Assembly (NCBI RefSeq): GCF_900156545.1
Contig: NZ_FTNW01000007.1
Span: forward strand, 248,001 to 312,000
Direction: 5' to 3'
DNA from: Aquipseudomonas alcaligenes
GTDB lineage: Bacteria > Pseudomonadota > Gammaproteobacteria > Pseudomonadales > Pseudomonadaceae
DNA: 64,000 bases
Below the pieces are notes generated by a model, which saw nothing but the letters and a program-made list of their open reading frames with translations, was not told the DNA's origin and did no database searches. Each line of letters begins with the position of its first letter. Within the stretch, counting starts at the first letter, position 1. Both the position numbers and the translations under genes were made by a program. Positions 34,102 to 44,024 of the stretch are shown in pieces.

Positions 34102-35564
34102 TGCCCATGCCCCTCAATCAACTGCTGCCGCAGGCAAGCGGCGCGACCCTGATCCGTGAACTGACCCTGGACAGCCGCAAGGTGCGCCCGGGCGACCTGT
34201 TCCTCGCCGTGCCGGGCCTGGCCCAGGACGGCCGTGCTCACATTGTCGATGCCATCGCCCGTGGCGCCGCCGCCGTGGCTTACGAGGCCGAAGGCGCCAA
34301 TGTAGTCAGCGCCAAGGGCGCCGAACTGGTGGCGATCAAGGGCCTGGCGGGCCAGCTGTCGGCCATCGCCGGACGTTTCTACGGCGAGCCGAGCCGCGGT
34401 GTGCGCCTGGTCGGCGTCACCGGCACCAATGGCAAGACCAGCGTCAGCCAACTGGTGGCGCAGGCCCTTGATCTGCTGGGCGAGCGCTGCGGCATCGTCG
34501 GCACCCTGGGCACCGGTTTCTACGACGCCCTGCAGAGCGGCCGTCACACCACGCCCGATCCGGTCGCCGTGCAGGCGACCCTGGCCGACCTCAAGCAGGC
34601 CGGCGCACGCGCCGTGGCCATGGAGGTTTCTTCGCACGGTCTGGATCAGGGCCGCGTCGCGGCGCTGGACTTCGATGTGGCGGTGTTCACCAACCTGTCG
34701 CGCGATCACCTGGACTACCACGGTTCGATGGAAGCCTACGGCGCCGCCAAGGCCAAGCTGTTCGCCTGGCCGGACCTGAAGTGCCGGGTGATCAACCTGG
34801 ACGATGACTTCGGTCGCCAGCTGGCAACCGCCGAGTCCGAGGCGCGCCTGATTGGCTACAGCCTGAGCGACGCCACGGCCTACCTGTTCTGCCGCGAAGC
34901 CAAATTCGATGATCACGGGGTGCGGGCCAGCCTGGTCACGCCGCAGGGCGAAGGCCTGCTGCGCAGCCCGCTGCTCGGTCGTTTCAACCTGAGCAACCTG
35001 CTGGCCGTGGTCGGCGCCCTGCTCGGCCTCGGCTATCCGCTGGGTGATGTGCTGCAGGTGCTGCCGCAGCTGCAGGGGCCGGTCGGGCGCATGCAGCGTT
35101 TTGGTGGCCAGAACCAGCCGCTGGTGGTGGTCGACTACGCCCACACCCCGGATGCTCTGGAAAAGGTGCTGGAGGCCTTGCGCCCGCACGTCACCGGTCG
35201 CCTGCTGTGCCTGTTTGGCTGTGGTGGCGATCGCGACCGCGGCAAACGTCCGCTGATGGCTGCGGTGGCCGAGCGCCTGGCCGATGCCGTGCTGGTCACC
35301 GATGACAACCCGCGTACGGAAGACCCGGCGCAGATCGTCGCCGATATCCGTGCCGGATTCGCCAAGCCCGAGTCAGTCGAATTCGTCCATGGTCGGGGCG
35401 AGGCCATCGCCCGCCTGATCGCTGCCGCGCAGGTAGGTGATGTGGTGCTGCTGGCCGGCAAGGGGCATGAGGATTACCAGGAGATCGCCGGCGTGCGCCA
35501 TGCCTTCTCCGACCTCGACGAGACCACCAAGGCGCTGGCCGCCTGGGAGGTCGCCCATGCTTAA
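34101..35564 (+). CDS. murE: UDP-MurNAc-L-Ala-D-Glu:meso-diaminopimelate ligase MurE
   Basis: Cytosolic Mur ligase, 487 aa, that adds the third residue of the stem peptide. The ATP-binding loop is GVTGTNGKTS, and the substrate-selecting motif DNPR (402-405) predicts meso-diaminopimelate rather than lysine, as expected for Gram-negative peptidoglycan. It starts on the last base of the ftsI stop and overlaps murF by eight bases. Confidence 0.97.
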   Translation: MPMPLNQLLPQASGATLIRELTLDSRKVRPGDLFLAVPGLAQDGRAHIVDAIARGAAAVAYEAEGANVVSAKGAELVAIKGLAGQLSAIAGRFYGEPSRGVRLVGVTGTNGKTSVSQLVAQALDLLGERCGIVGTLGTGFYDALQSGRHTTPDPVAVQATLADLKQAGARAVAMEVSSHGLDQGRVAALDFDVAVFTNLSRDHLDYHGSMEAYGAAKAKLFAWPDLKCRVINLDDDFGRQLATAESEARLIGYSLSDATAYLFCREAKFDDHGVRASLVTPQGEGLLRSPLLGRFNLSNLLAVVGALLGLGYPLGDVLQVLPQLQGPVGRMQRFGGQNQPLVVVDYAHTPDALEKVLEALRPHVTGRLLCLFGCGGDRDRGKRPLMAAVAERLADAVLVTDDNPRTEDPAQIVADIRAGFAKPESVEFVHGRGEAIARLIAAAQVGDVVLLAGKGHEDYQEIAGVRHAFSDLDETTKALAAWEVAHA

Positions 35565-36930
35565 GCCGTTGCTGCTGAGCGAAGTGGCGCAGGCCCTGGG
35601 CGCCCGCGTGATGGGTGCCGATGTGGCGTTTACCGCCGTGTCCACCGACAGCCGCAGGATCGAGGCGGGCCAGCTGTTCATCGCCCTGGTCGGGCCGAAC
35701 TTCGACGGCCATAACTACCTGGCCGATGTCGCCGCCAAGGGTGCCGTCGCCGCCCTGGTGCAGCGCGAGGTAGCCGGCGCTGCGCTGCCCCAGCTGGTGG
35801 TGGACGACACCCGCATCGCTCTCGGCCAGCTTGGCGCGCTCAATCGCGCAGCCTTCCACAAGCCGCTGGCCGCCGTCACCGGCTCCAGCGGCAAGACCAC
35901 GGTCAAGGAGATGCTTGCCAGCATCCTGCGCGCTGGTCTGGGCGGCCCGGTGCTGGCTACCCGTGGCAACCTGAACAATGACCTCGGCGCGCCGCTGACC
36001 CTGCTGGAGCTGGCGCCTGAGCATGTCGGCGCGGTGATCGAGCTGGGTGCCAACCATGTCGGCGAGATCGCCTACACGGTCGGCCTGACCCGCCCGGACG
36101 TGGCCATCATCACCAATGCCGGGCTGGCCCATGTCGGCGAGTTCGGCGGGCCGGAAAAGATCGTCCAGGCCAAGGGCGAAATCCTCGAAGGTCTGGGCGG
36201 GCAGGGTGTCGCCGTGCTCAATCGCGATGACAAGGCCTTCGCCACCTGGCAGGTGCGCAATGGCGACCGTCGGGCGCTGAGCTTCGCCCTGCTGGATCAG
36301 GCGGCTGACGTGCACGCCGCAGAACTCTGGCGCGATGCCCGTGGCTGTGTCGGCTTTGCCCTGGCCGGCAAGGCTGGCGAGGCGCGCATCCAGCTCAACC
36401 TGCTCGGCGAGCACAGCGTGGCCAATGCCCTGGCTGCCGCTGCCGCTGCGCATGCCCTCGGCGTGCCGCTGGTCGGGATCAAGGCCGGGCTGGAAAGCCT
36501 GCAGCCGGTCAAAGGCCGCGCCGTAGCGGCGCTGGCGACGAATGGCATGCGGGTGATCGATGACAGTTACAACGCCAACCCGCTGTCCATGTGCGCGGCA
36601 GTAGATATACTCGCCGCCTTCTCCGGCCGCACCGTCCTGGTGCTGGGAGACATGGGCGAGTTGGGCGAATGGGCCGAGCAGGGCCATCGCGACGTCGGCG
36701 CCCATGCCGCAGGCAAGGTCGATGCGCTCTATGCCGTAGGTCCGCTGATGGCACATGCCGTCGCGGCTTTCGGTGCCAATGGCCGTCATTTCGCCGATCA
36801 AGCCAGCCTGATCGACGCGCTTCGCGCCGAGTCGGGCAACACCACAATTCTAATTAAAGGCTCGCGCAGCGCGGCGATGGACAAGGTCGTCGATGCGTTG
36901 CTGGATCGGGTATCGGGGGAGGCTCACTAA
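35557..36930 (+). CDS. murF: UDP-MurNAc-tripeptide:D-Ala-D-Ala ligase MurF
   Basis: Mur ligase, 457 aa, that attaches the D-Ala-D-Ala dipeptide to complete UDP-MurNAc-pentapeptide. Motifs are the P-loop VTGSSGKTTVKEML, the substrate region NLNNDLGAPLTLL, and IDDSYNANPLSM. The ATG at 35557 follows GGGAGG and gives MLKPLLLSEVAQ; an in-frame upstream reading lies inside murE. A two-base gap precedes mraY. Confidence 0.96.
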   Translation: MLKPLLLSEVAQALGARVMGADVAFTAVSTDSRRIEAGQLFIALVGPNFDGHNYLADVAAKGAVAALVQREVAGAALPQLVVDDTRIALGQLGALNRAAFHKPLAAVTGSSGKTTVKEMLASILRAGLGGPVLATRGNLNNDLGAPLTLLELAPEHVGAVIELGANHVGEIAYTVGLTRPDVAIITNAGLAHVGEFGGPEKIVQAKGEILEGLGGQGVAVLNRDDKAFATWQVRNGDRRALSFALLDQAADVHAAELWRDARGCVGFALAGKAGEARIQLNLLGEHSVANALAAAAAAHALGVPLVGIKAGLESLQPVKGRAVAALATNGMRVIDDSYNANPLSMCAAVDILAAFSGRTVLVLGDMGELGEWAEQGHRDVGAHAAGKVDALYAVGPLMAHAVAAFGANGRHFADQASLIDALRAESGNTTILIKGSRSAAMDKVVDALLDRVSGEAH

Positions 36931-36932
36931 TC

Positions 36933-38015
36933 ATGCTGCTGCTGCTGGCGGAGTACCTGCAACAGTTCCACACCGGCTTCGGGGTCTTCCAGTACCTGAC
37001 CCTGCGCGGCATCCTCGGCGTGCTCACCGCCCTGGCCCTGTCGCTATGGCTCGGTCCGTGGATGATCCGTACCCTGCAGATCCGTCAGATCGGCCAGGCC
37101 GTGCGCAATGATGGCCCGCAGTCTCACCTGTCGAAGAAGGGCACGCCGACCATGGGCGGCGCGCTGATCCTCACCGCCATCGCCGTCAGCACCCTGCTCT
37201 GGGCCGACCTGACCAACCGCTACGTGTGGACCGTGCTGGCCGTGACCCTGCTGTTCGGCGCCATCGGCTGGGTCGACGACTACCGCAAGGTGATCGAGAA
37301 GAACTCGCGCGGCCTGCCGAGCCGCTGGAAGTATTTCTGGCAGTCGGTCTTCGGCCTGGCCGCCGCCATCTTCCTCTATATGACAGCGCAGAGCCCGGTG
37401 GAAACCACCCTGATCGTGCCGGTGCTGAAGGACGTGGCGATTCCGCTGGGCGTCGGCTTCGTGGTGCTGACCTACTTCGTCATCGTCGGCACCAGCAACG
37501 CGGTGAACCTGACCGACGGCCTCGACGGCCTGGCCATCCTGCCGACCGTGATGGTGGCCGGCGCGCTGGCGATCTTCTGCTACCTGTCGGGCAACATCAA
37601 ATTCGCTGAATACCTGCTGATTCCCTATGTGCCGGGCGCCGGCGAGCTGATCGTGTTCTGCGCCGCGCTGGTTGGTGCCGGCCTCGGCTTCCTCTGGTTC
37701 AACACTTACCCGGCCCAGGTGTTCATGGGCGACGTCGGTGCGCTGGCCCTCGGTGCCGCGCTGGGCACCATCGCCGTGATCGTCCGCCAGGAGATCGTGC
37801 TGTTCATCATGGGCGGCGTGTTCGTCATGGAAACCCTGTCGGTGATGATCCAGGTCGCCAGCTTCAAGCTGACCGGCAAGCGCGTGTTCCGCATGGCGCC
37901 GATCCACCACCACTTCGAACTCAAAGGCTGGCCGGAGCCGCGTGTGATCGTGCGCTTCTGGATCATCACCGTGATCCTGGTGCTGGTCGGCCTGGCCACC
38001 CTGAAGCTGAGGTAA
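36933..38015 (+). CDS. mraY: Phospho-MurNAc-pentapeptide translocase MraY
   Basis: Polytopic membrane enzyme, 360 aa, that makes lipid I on undecaprenyl phosphate. About ten hydrophobic segments are visible. Conserved catalytic stretches include KKGTPTMGG, the WVDDYRKVIEKN loop with its Asp pair, NAVNLTDGLDGLA, and MAPIHHHFELKGWPE with the His cluster. It sits between murF and murD in the usual dcw order. Confidence 0.97.
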   Translation: MLLLLAEYLQQFHTGFGVFQYLTLRGILGVLTALALSLWLGPWMIRTLQIRQIGQAVRNDGPQSHLSKKGTPTMGGALILTAIAVSTLLWADLTNRYVWTVLAVTLLFGAIGWVDDYRKVIEKNSRGLPSRWKYFWQSVFGLAAAIFLYMTAQSPVETTLIVPVLKDVAIPLGVGFVVLTYFVIVGTSNAVNLTDGLDGLAILPTVMVAGALAIFCYLSGNIKFAEYLLIPYVPGAGELIVFCAALVGAGLGFLWFNTYPAQVFMGDVGALALGAALGTIAVIVRQEIVLFIMGGVFVMETLSVMIQVASFKLTGKRVFRMAPIHHHFELKGWPEPRVIVRFWIITVILVLVGLATLKLR

Positions 38016-38021
38016 TAGAGA

Positions 38022-39368
38022 GTGTCGCTGATCGCTTCCGACCAGTTCCGCATCGTTGTCGGCCTCGGCAAGAGCGGCATGTCACTGGTGCGCTTCCTGG
38101 CGCAGCAGGGCGTGCGCTTCGCCGTGGCCGATACCCGCGCGAACCCGCCGGAGCTGGCGACCCTGCAGCGCGACTACCCCGAGGTGGAAGTGCGCTGCGG
38201 CGAGCTGGACGTCGACTTCCTGTGCCGCGCCTCGGAGCTCTACGTGAGCCCCGGCCTGGCCCTGGCCACCCCGGCGCTGCGCGAAGCGGCCGCCCGTGGG
38301 GTGAAGATGTCCGGCGATATCGACCTGTTCACCCGCCATGCCAAGGCGCCGATCGTCGCCATTACCGGTTCCAACGCCAAGAGCACCGTGACCACCCTGG
38401 TCGGTGAGATGGCGGCTGCGGCCGGCAGGAAGGTCGCGGTCGGAGGCAATATCGGTACCCCGGCGCTGGACCTGCTCAGCGACGAGGTCGAGCTGTACGT
38501 GCTGGAGCTGTCCAGCTTCCAGCTGGAGACCACCGAGCGCCTGGGCGCCGAGGTCGCCACCTGCCTGAACATCAGCGAAGACCATATGGATCGCTATGAC
38601 GGCATGGCCCAGTACCACCTGGCCAAACACCGCATCTTCCGCGGTGCCCGCCAGGTGGTGGTGAATCGCGACGACGCCTTGTCGCGTCCGCTGATCGCCG
38701 ACCAGGTGCCATGCTGGACTTTCGGCCTGGGCAAGCCGGACTTCAAGCGTTTCGGCCTGATCGAAGAGGGCGGTGAGAAATACCTGGCCTTCCAGTTCGA
38801 GACCCTGATGCCGACCGCCGAACTGAAGATCCGTGGCGCGCACAATCAATCCAACGCCCTGGCGGCCCTGGCCCTGGGGCACGCCGTCGGCCTGCCGTTC
38901 GAGGCCATGCTCGACACCCTGCGTCGCTTTGTCGGCCTGCCGCACCGCTGCCAGTGGGTGCGCGAGCTGCGTGGCGTGGGTTACTACGACGACTCCAAGG
39001 CCACCAACGTCGGCGCCGCCCTGGCCGCCATCGAAGGCCTGGGCGCGGATATCGCCGGCAAGCTGGTGCTGATCGCCGGTGGCGACGGCAAGGGCGCCGA
39101 CTTCTCTGCACTGAAGGCGCCGGTGGCCCGCTTCTGCCGCGCCGTGGTGCTGCTCGGCCGCGACGCCGAGCAGATCGCCGACGCGCTGGGCGACGCCGCA
39201 CCGCTGGTGCGGGTGAAGGCGCTGGACGAGGCCGTGCAGCGCTGTGCCGAACTGGCCCAGACTGGTGACGCCGTGCTGCTGTCGCCAGCCTGCGCCAGCC
39301 TGGACATGTTCAAGAACTTCGAAGAGCGTGGGCGCCTGTTCGCCCAGGCGGCGGAGGGCCTGCAATGA
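38022..39368 (+). CDS. murD: UDP-MurNAc-L-Ala:D-glutamate ligase MurD
   Basis: Mur ligase, 448 aa, adding D-glutamate as the second stem residue. The N-terminal loop VVGLGKSGMSLVRF, the ATP loop ITGSNAKSTVTTL and the C-terminal LIAGGDGKGADFS are typical of MurD. Translation starts at GTG 38022 after TAGAGAG. The stop overlaps ftsW by four bases. Confidence 0.96.
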   Translation: MSLIASDQFRIVVGLGKSGMSLVRFLAQQGVRFAVADTRANPPELATLQRDYPEVEVRCGELDVDFLCRASELYVSPGLALATPALREAAARGVKMSGDIDLFTRHAKAPIVAITGSNAKSTVTTLVGEMAAAAGRKVAVGGNIGTPALDLLSDEVELYVLELSSFQLETTERLGAEVATCLNISEDHMDRYDGMAQYHLAKHRIFRGARQVVVNRDDALSRPLIADQVPCWTFGLGKPDFKRFGLIEEGGEKYLAFQFETLMPTAELKIRGAHNQSNALAALALGHAVGLPFEAMLDTLRRFVGLPHRCQWVRELRGVGYYDDSKATNVGAALAAIEGLGADIAGKLVLIAGGDGKGADFSALKAPVARFCRAVVLLGRDAEQIADALGDAAPLVRVKALDEAVQRCAELAQTGDAVLLSPACASLDMFKNFEERGRLFAQAAEGLQ

Positions 39369-40588
39369 CCCTGCTTGCCCGTCTGTTCGCCGCTCCGTCG
39401 CCGCTGCGCACCCGCCGCGGTATCGACCTCGACTTCCCGCTGCTGGCCGGTTGTCTGGCCCTGCTCGGCCTGGGCCTGGTGATGATCACCTCGGCCAGCT
39501 CGGAAGTCGCCGCGGCGCTGTCGGGTAATCCGCTGTACCACATGATCCGCCACCTGATTTACCTGGCCATCGGCATCAGCGCGGCCGTGGTCACCCTGCT
39601 GATTCCCATGGCCTTCTGGCAGCGCTACGGCGCCAGCCTGCTGCTGATCGCCTTTGCCCTGCTGGTGCTGGTGCTGATTCCCGGCATCGGTCGCGAAGTC
39701 AACGGCGCCAAGCGCTGGATCGGCTTCGGTCTGTTCAACCTGCAGCCGTCCGAGCTGGCCAAGCTGTTCACCGTGGTGTTCATCGCCGGCTATCTGGTGC
39801 GGCGCCAGGACGAAGTGCGCGAAAAACTCTCCGGCTTCCTCAAGCCGATGCTGGTGCTCGGCCCGATGGCCGTGCTGCTGCTGGCCGAGCCGGACTTCGG
39901 CGCCACCGTGGTGCTGGTCGGTTCCTGCATCGCCATGCTGTTCCTCGGCGGCATCAACCTGGTGCGTTTCATTCCGCTGGCCGCCTGCGTGCTGGTGCTC
40001 GGCGCCGTCGTCATGACCAGCCAGGCCTACCGCCTGGAGCGCCTGACCAACTTCGTCGACCCCTGGGCCGACCAGTACGGTGCCGGCTACCAGCTGAGCC
40101 AGGCGCTGATCGCCTTCGGCCGCGGCGAGTGGCTCGGCGTTGGCCTGGGCAACAGCATCCAGAAGCAGTTCTACCTGCCCGAGGCGCATACCGACTTCGT
40201 CTTCGCCGTGCTGGCCGAGGAACTGGGCATGGTCGGCGCGCTGATCACCGTCGGCCTGTTCGTCTTTGTCGCCGTGCGCGCCCTGTACATCGGCCTGTGG
40301 GCCGAGAAGGCCAAGCAGTTCTTCGCCGCCTACGTGGCCTATGGCATCGCCATCCAGTGGATCGGCCAGGTGCTGATCAATATCGGCGTGAACGTCGGCC
40401 TGCTGCCGACCAAGGGCCTGACCCTGCCGTTCCTCAGCTACGGCGGCAGCTCCCTGATCATCTGCTGCGTCAGCCTGGCCATGCTCCTGCGCATCGAGTG
40501 GGAGCGGCGTACGTCGCTGGGCAGCGAGGACATCGAATTCAGCGAGTCGGACTTCTTCGACACCGAGGAGGTCAAGCATGCGCGGTAA
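39365..40588 (+). CDS. ftsW: Septal peptidoglycan polymerase FtsW
   Basis: SEDS-family glycosyltransferase, 407 aa, that polymerises lipid II at the septum together with FtsI. Around ten transmembrane helices are visible. Conserved stretches are GREVNGAKRWI, the PSELAKLF region, LAEPDFGATVVL, and near the C-terminus GVNVGLLPTKGLTLPFLSYG. It overlaps murD by four bases and murG by 11. Confidence 0.96.
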   Translation: MTLLARLFAAPSPLRTRRGIDLDFPLLAGCLALLGLGLVMITSASSEVAAALSGNPLYHMIRHLIYLAIGISAAVVTLLIPMAFWQRYGASLLLIAFALLVLVLIPGIGREVNGAKRWIGFGLFNLQPSELAKLFTVVFIAGYLVRRQDEVREKLSGFLKPMLVLGPMAVLLLAEPDFGATVVLVGSCIAMLFLGGINLVRFIPLAACVLVLGAVVMTSQAYRLERLTNFVDPWADQYGAGYQLSQALIAFGRGEWLGVGLGNSIQKQFYLPEAHTDFVFAVLAEELGMVGALITVGLFVFVAVRALYIGLWAEKAKQFFAAYVAYGIAIQWIGQVLINIGVNVGLLPTKGLTLPFLSYGGSSLIICCVSLAMLLRIEWERRTSLGSEDIEFSESDFFDTEEVKHAR

Positions 40589-41648
40589 CGTCCTGATCAT
40601 GGCCGGCGGCACCGGCGGCCACGTATTCCCGGCGCTGGCCTGCGCCCGCGAGTTCCAGGCGCGCGGCTATGCCGTGCACTGGCTGGGCACGCCGCGTGGC
40701 ATCGAGAATGAGCTGGTGCCGGCCGCCGGGCTGCCGCTGCACCTGATCCAGGTTTCCGGCCTGCGCGGCAAGGGCAAGCTGTCGCTGCTCAAGGCGCCGT
40801 TCCAGCTGGTGCGCGCCCTGTTCCAGGCGCGCAAAGTGATGCGCGAGCTGCAGCCGGTCTGCGTGCTCGGCATGGGCGGCTACGTCACCGGCCCCGGCGG
40901 TCTGGCTGCACGGCTGAATGGCGCGCCGCTGGTGATTCACGAGCAGAACGCCGTGGCCGGCACCGCCAACCGCAGCCTAGCGCCTTTTGCCAAGCGCGTG
41001 TGCGAGGCCTTCCCGAACACCTTCGGTAAGGCTGCCAAGCTGCGCACCACCGGTAACCCGGTGCGTGAGGAGCTGTTCCTGGAAACGCCGCGCGACAGCC
41101 TCAAGGGTCGCAAGCCGCGCCTGCTGGTGCTGGGCGGCAGCCTGGGCGCCGAGCCGCTGAACAAGCTGATTCCCGCCGCGCTGGCCAAGCTGCCGGCCGA
41201 CTTGCGTCCGAAGGTGTTCCATCAGGCGGGCAAGCAACATGACGCCGTTACCGCGGAGCGTTATCGCGAAGTCGCGGTCGAAGCCGAGGTCGCGCCCTTC
41301 ATCAAGGACATGGCCGGCGCCTACGCCTGGGCCGACCTGGTGATCTGCCGTGCCGGTGCGCTGACCGTCAGCGAGCTGGCCGCCGCCGGCCTGCCGTCCT
41401 TCCTGGTGCCGCTGCCGCACGCGATCGACGACCACCAGACCCGCAATGCCGACTATCTGGCCAAGGAGGGCGCCGCCGTCCTTCTGCCGCAACATGCCAC
41501 TGACGCGGACAAGCTCGCCGCGCAGCTGACCGAGGTTCTGATGCACCCTGAAAAACTCAAGACCATGGGCCGCACCGCGCGCACCCTGGCCAAACCGGAC
41601 GCCACCCGTACGGTGGTCGATATCTGCCTGGAGGTGGCCCGTGGCTAA
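40578..41648 (+). CDS. murG: Lipid II synthase MurG
   Basis: Peripheral membrane glycosyltransferase, 356 aa (GT28), that adds GlcNAc to lipid I. The N-terminal glycine-rich loop MAGGTGGHVFPALA, the second loop LGGSLGAEPLN and the UDP-GlcNAc-binding CRAGALTVSELAAAGLPS are present. It overlaps ftsW by 11 bases and murC by eight. Confidence 0.97.
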   Translation: MRGNVLIMAGGTGGHVFPALACAREFQARGYAVHWLGTPRGIENELVPAAGLPLHLIQVSGLRGKGKLSLLKAPFQLVRALFQARKVMRELQPVCVLGMGGYVTGPGGLAARLNGAPLVIHEQNAVAGTANRSLAPFAKRVCEAFPNTFGKAAKLRTTGNPVREELFLETPRDSLKGRKPRLLVLGGSLGAEPLNKLIPAALAKLPADLRPKVFHQAGKQHDAVTAERYREVAVEAEVAPFIKDMAGAYAWADLVICRAGALTVSELAAAGLPSFLVPLPHAIDDHQTRNADYLAKEGAAVLLPQHATDADKLAAQLTEVLMHPEKLKTMGRTARTLAKPDATRTVVDICLEVARG

Positions 41649-43083
41649 GTCTCCCGCCGCTGCCCGTTCGGAAATCCGCCGCATGCGCCGCATCCGCCGC
41701 ATCCACTTCGTCGGTATCGGCGGCGCCGGCATGTGCGGCATTGCCGAGGTGCTGCTGAACCTGGGCTACGAAGTGTCCGGCTCGGACCTCAAGGCCTCGG
41801 CCGTGACCGAGCGCCTGGAAAGCTTCGGTGCCACCGTGTTCATCGGCCACCGTGCCGAGAATGCCGAGCAGGCCGACGTGCTGGTAGTGTCCAGCGCCAT
41901 CAACACCGCCAACCCGGAAGTGGCCACCGCCCTGGAGCGCCGCATCCCGGTGGTGCCGCGCGCCGAGATGCTCGCCGAGCTGATGCGCTATCGCCACGGT
42001 GTGGCCGTGGCCGGCACCCACGGCAAGACCACTACCACCAGCTTGCTGGCGTCGGTATTCGCCGCCGGCGGCCTGGACCCGACCTTCGTCATCGGCGGCC
42101 GTCTGAACGCTGCCGGCACCAATGCCCAGCTGGGCAGCAGCCGCTACCTGATCGCCGAGGCGGACGAGAGCGACGCCAGCTTCCTGCACCTGCAGCCGAT
42201 GGTTTCGGTGGTCACCAATATCGACGCCGACCACATGAGCACCTACGGCGGCGACTTCAATGTACTGAAGAAGACCTTCGTCGAGTTCCTGCACAACCTG
42301 CCGTTCTACGGCCTGGCCGTGCTCTGTGTGGATGACCCGGTGGTGCGCGAGCTGCTGCCGCAGGTGGCCCGCCCGACCGTGACCTACGGCTTCTCGGAAG
42401 ATGCCGACGTACGCGCCATCAATGTGCGTCAGGAAGGCATGCGCACCCACTTCACCGCGCTGCGCCGCGATCGCGAGCCGCTTGACGTGTCGGTGAACAT
42501 GCCCGGCAACCACAATGTATTGAACGCACTGGCGACCATCGCCATCGCCACCGACGAAGGCATCGAGGATGCCGCCATCGTCCAGGGCCTTTCGGGCTTC
42601 CAGGGCGTCGGCCGGCGCTTCCAGGTGTACGGCGAACTGCCGGTGGACGGTGGCAGCGTGATGCTGGTCGACGATTACGGCCACCACCCGCGCGAAGTCG
42701 CCGCGGTGATCAAGGCCGTGCGCGGCGGCTGGGCCGAGCGTCGCCTGGTGATCCTGTACCAGCCGCACCGCTACAGCCGTACCCGCGACCTCTACGAGGA
42801 CTTCGTGCAGGTGTTGGGCGACGCCAACGTGCTGCTGCTGATGGAGGTGTACCCGGCCGGCGAGGAACCGATTCCCGGTGCCGACAGCCGTCACCTGTGC
42901 CACAGCATCCGCCAGCGCGGCCAGCTCGACCCGATCTACGTCGAGCGGGGTGTCGACCTCGCCCCCATCATCAAACCGCTGCTGCGTGCCGGCGACATCC
43001 TGCTGTGTCAGGGCGCCGGTGACATCGGCGGCGTGGCCCCGCAACTGATCAAGCACCCGCTGTTCCAAGGTGACGTGAAATGA
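41641..43083 (+). CDS. murC: UDP-MurNAc:L-alanine ligase MurC
   Basis: First Mur ligase of the pathway, 480 aa. It shows HFVGIGGAGMCGIAEVL, the ATP loop AGTHGKTTTTSLL, EADESDASFLHL, and VDDYGHHPREVAAV. A GTG start at 41641 overlaps murG by eight bases; the Arg-rich N-terminal stretch (SEIRRMRRIRRI) before the core is common in pseudomonad MurC. It overlaps ddlB by four bases. Confidence 0.96.
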   Translation: MAKSPAAARSEIRRMRRIRRIHFVGIGGAGMCGIAEVLLNLGYEVSGSDLKASAVTERLESFGATVFIGHRAENAEQADVLVVSSAINTANPEVATALERRIPVVPRAEMLAELMRYRHGVAVAGTHGKTTTTSLLASVFAAGGLDPTFVIGGRLNAAGTNAQLGSSRYLIAEADESDASFLHLQPMVSVVTNIDADHMSTYGGDFNVLKKTFVEFLHNLPFYGLAVLCVDDPVVRELLPQVARPTVTYGFSEDADVRAINVRQEGMRTHFTALRRDREPLDVSVNMPGNHNVLNALATIAIATDEGIEDAAIVQGLSGFQGVGRRFQVYGELPVDGGSVMLVDDYGHHPREVAAVIKAVRGGWAERRLVILYQPHRYSRTRDLYEDFVQVLGDANVLLLMEVYPAGEEPIPGADSRHLCHSIRQRGQLDPIYVERGVDLAPIIKPLLRAGDILLCQGAGDIGGVAPQLIKHPLFQGDVK

Positions 43084-44021
43084 GCCTGCATTCCTCCCTC
43101 GATCCCAAGGCCTTCGGTCGCGTCGCCGTGCTGTTTGGCGGCAAGAGCGCCGAGCGCGCGGTATCGCTGAAGTCCGGCGCCGCCGTGCTGGAAGCGCTGC
43201 AGAGCGCCGGCGTGGATGCCTTCGGCATCGACGTCGGTGACGACTTCCTGCAGCGCCTGGCCGCCGAGAAGATCGATCGCGCCTTTATCGTGCTGCATGG
43301 CCGCGGCGGCGAGGACGGTTCCATGCAGGGCCTGCTGGAATGCGCCGGCATCCCCTACACCGGCAGCGGCATCCTCGCCTCGGCCCTGGCCATGGACAAG
43401 CTGCGCACCAAGCGCGTGTGGCTGAGCCTGGGGCTGCCGACGCCCAACCATGCGGTGCTGGCCAGCGAGGCGGATTGCCGCGCGGCCGCCGCCGCGCTGG
43501 GCTTCCCGCTGATCGTCAAACCGGCGCACGAAGGTTCCAGCATCGGCATGGCCAAGGTCGCCGATGTCGACGCGCTGATCGCCGCCTGGAAGGACGCCAG
43601 CCAGTACGACTCGCAGGTGCTGGTCGAGCAGTGGATCGCCGGCCCCGAGTTCACCGTGGCCATGCTGCGCGGTCAGGTGCTGCCGCCGATCGGCCTGGGC
43701 ACCCCGCACAGCTTCTACGACTACGACGCCAAGTACCTGGCCAGTGACACCCAGTACCGCATCCCCTGCGGCCTGTCGGCCGACAAGGAGGCGGAGCTGA
43801 AGGCGCTGACCACGCGCGCTTGCGAGGCCGTGGGCACTCAGGGCTGGGCCCGCGCCGATGTGATGCAGGACGCCAACGGCCAGTTCTGGCTGCTGGAAGT
43901 CAACACCGTGCCGGGCATGACCGATCACAGCCTGGTACCGATGGCCGCGCGTGCCGCCGGTCTGGACTTCCAGCAGCTGGTGCTGGCGATCCTGGCCGAC
44001 AGCGTCGAGGCGAGGGGTTAA
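43080..44021 (+). CDS. ddlB: D-alanine--D-alanine ligase DdlB
   Basis: ATP-grasp ligase, 313 aa, making the D-Ala-D-Ala dipeptide used by MurF. Seen are VLFGGKSAERAVSLKSG, LHGRGGEDGSMQGLLE, the ATP-grasp segment PLIVKPAHEGSSIGMAK, and LLEVNTVPGMTDHSLVP. The position between murC and ftsQ marks it as the dcw copy (DdlB). Confidence 0.96.
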   Translation: MSLHSSLDPKAFGRVAVLFGGKSAERAVSLKSGAAVLEALQSAGVDAFGIDVGDDFLQRLAAEKIDRAFIVLHGRGGEDGSMQGLLECAGIPYTGSGILASALAMDKLRTKRVWLSLGLPTPNHAVLASEADCRAAAAALGFPLIVKPAHEGSSIGMAKVADVDALIAAWKDASQYDSQVLVEQWIAGPEFTVAMLRGQVLPPIGLGTPHSFYDYDAKYLASDTQYRIPCGLSADKEAELKALTTRACEAVGTQGWARADVMQDANGQFWLLEVNTVPGMTDHSLVPMAARAAGLDFQQLVLAILADSVEARG

Positions 44022-44024
44022 GCC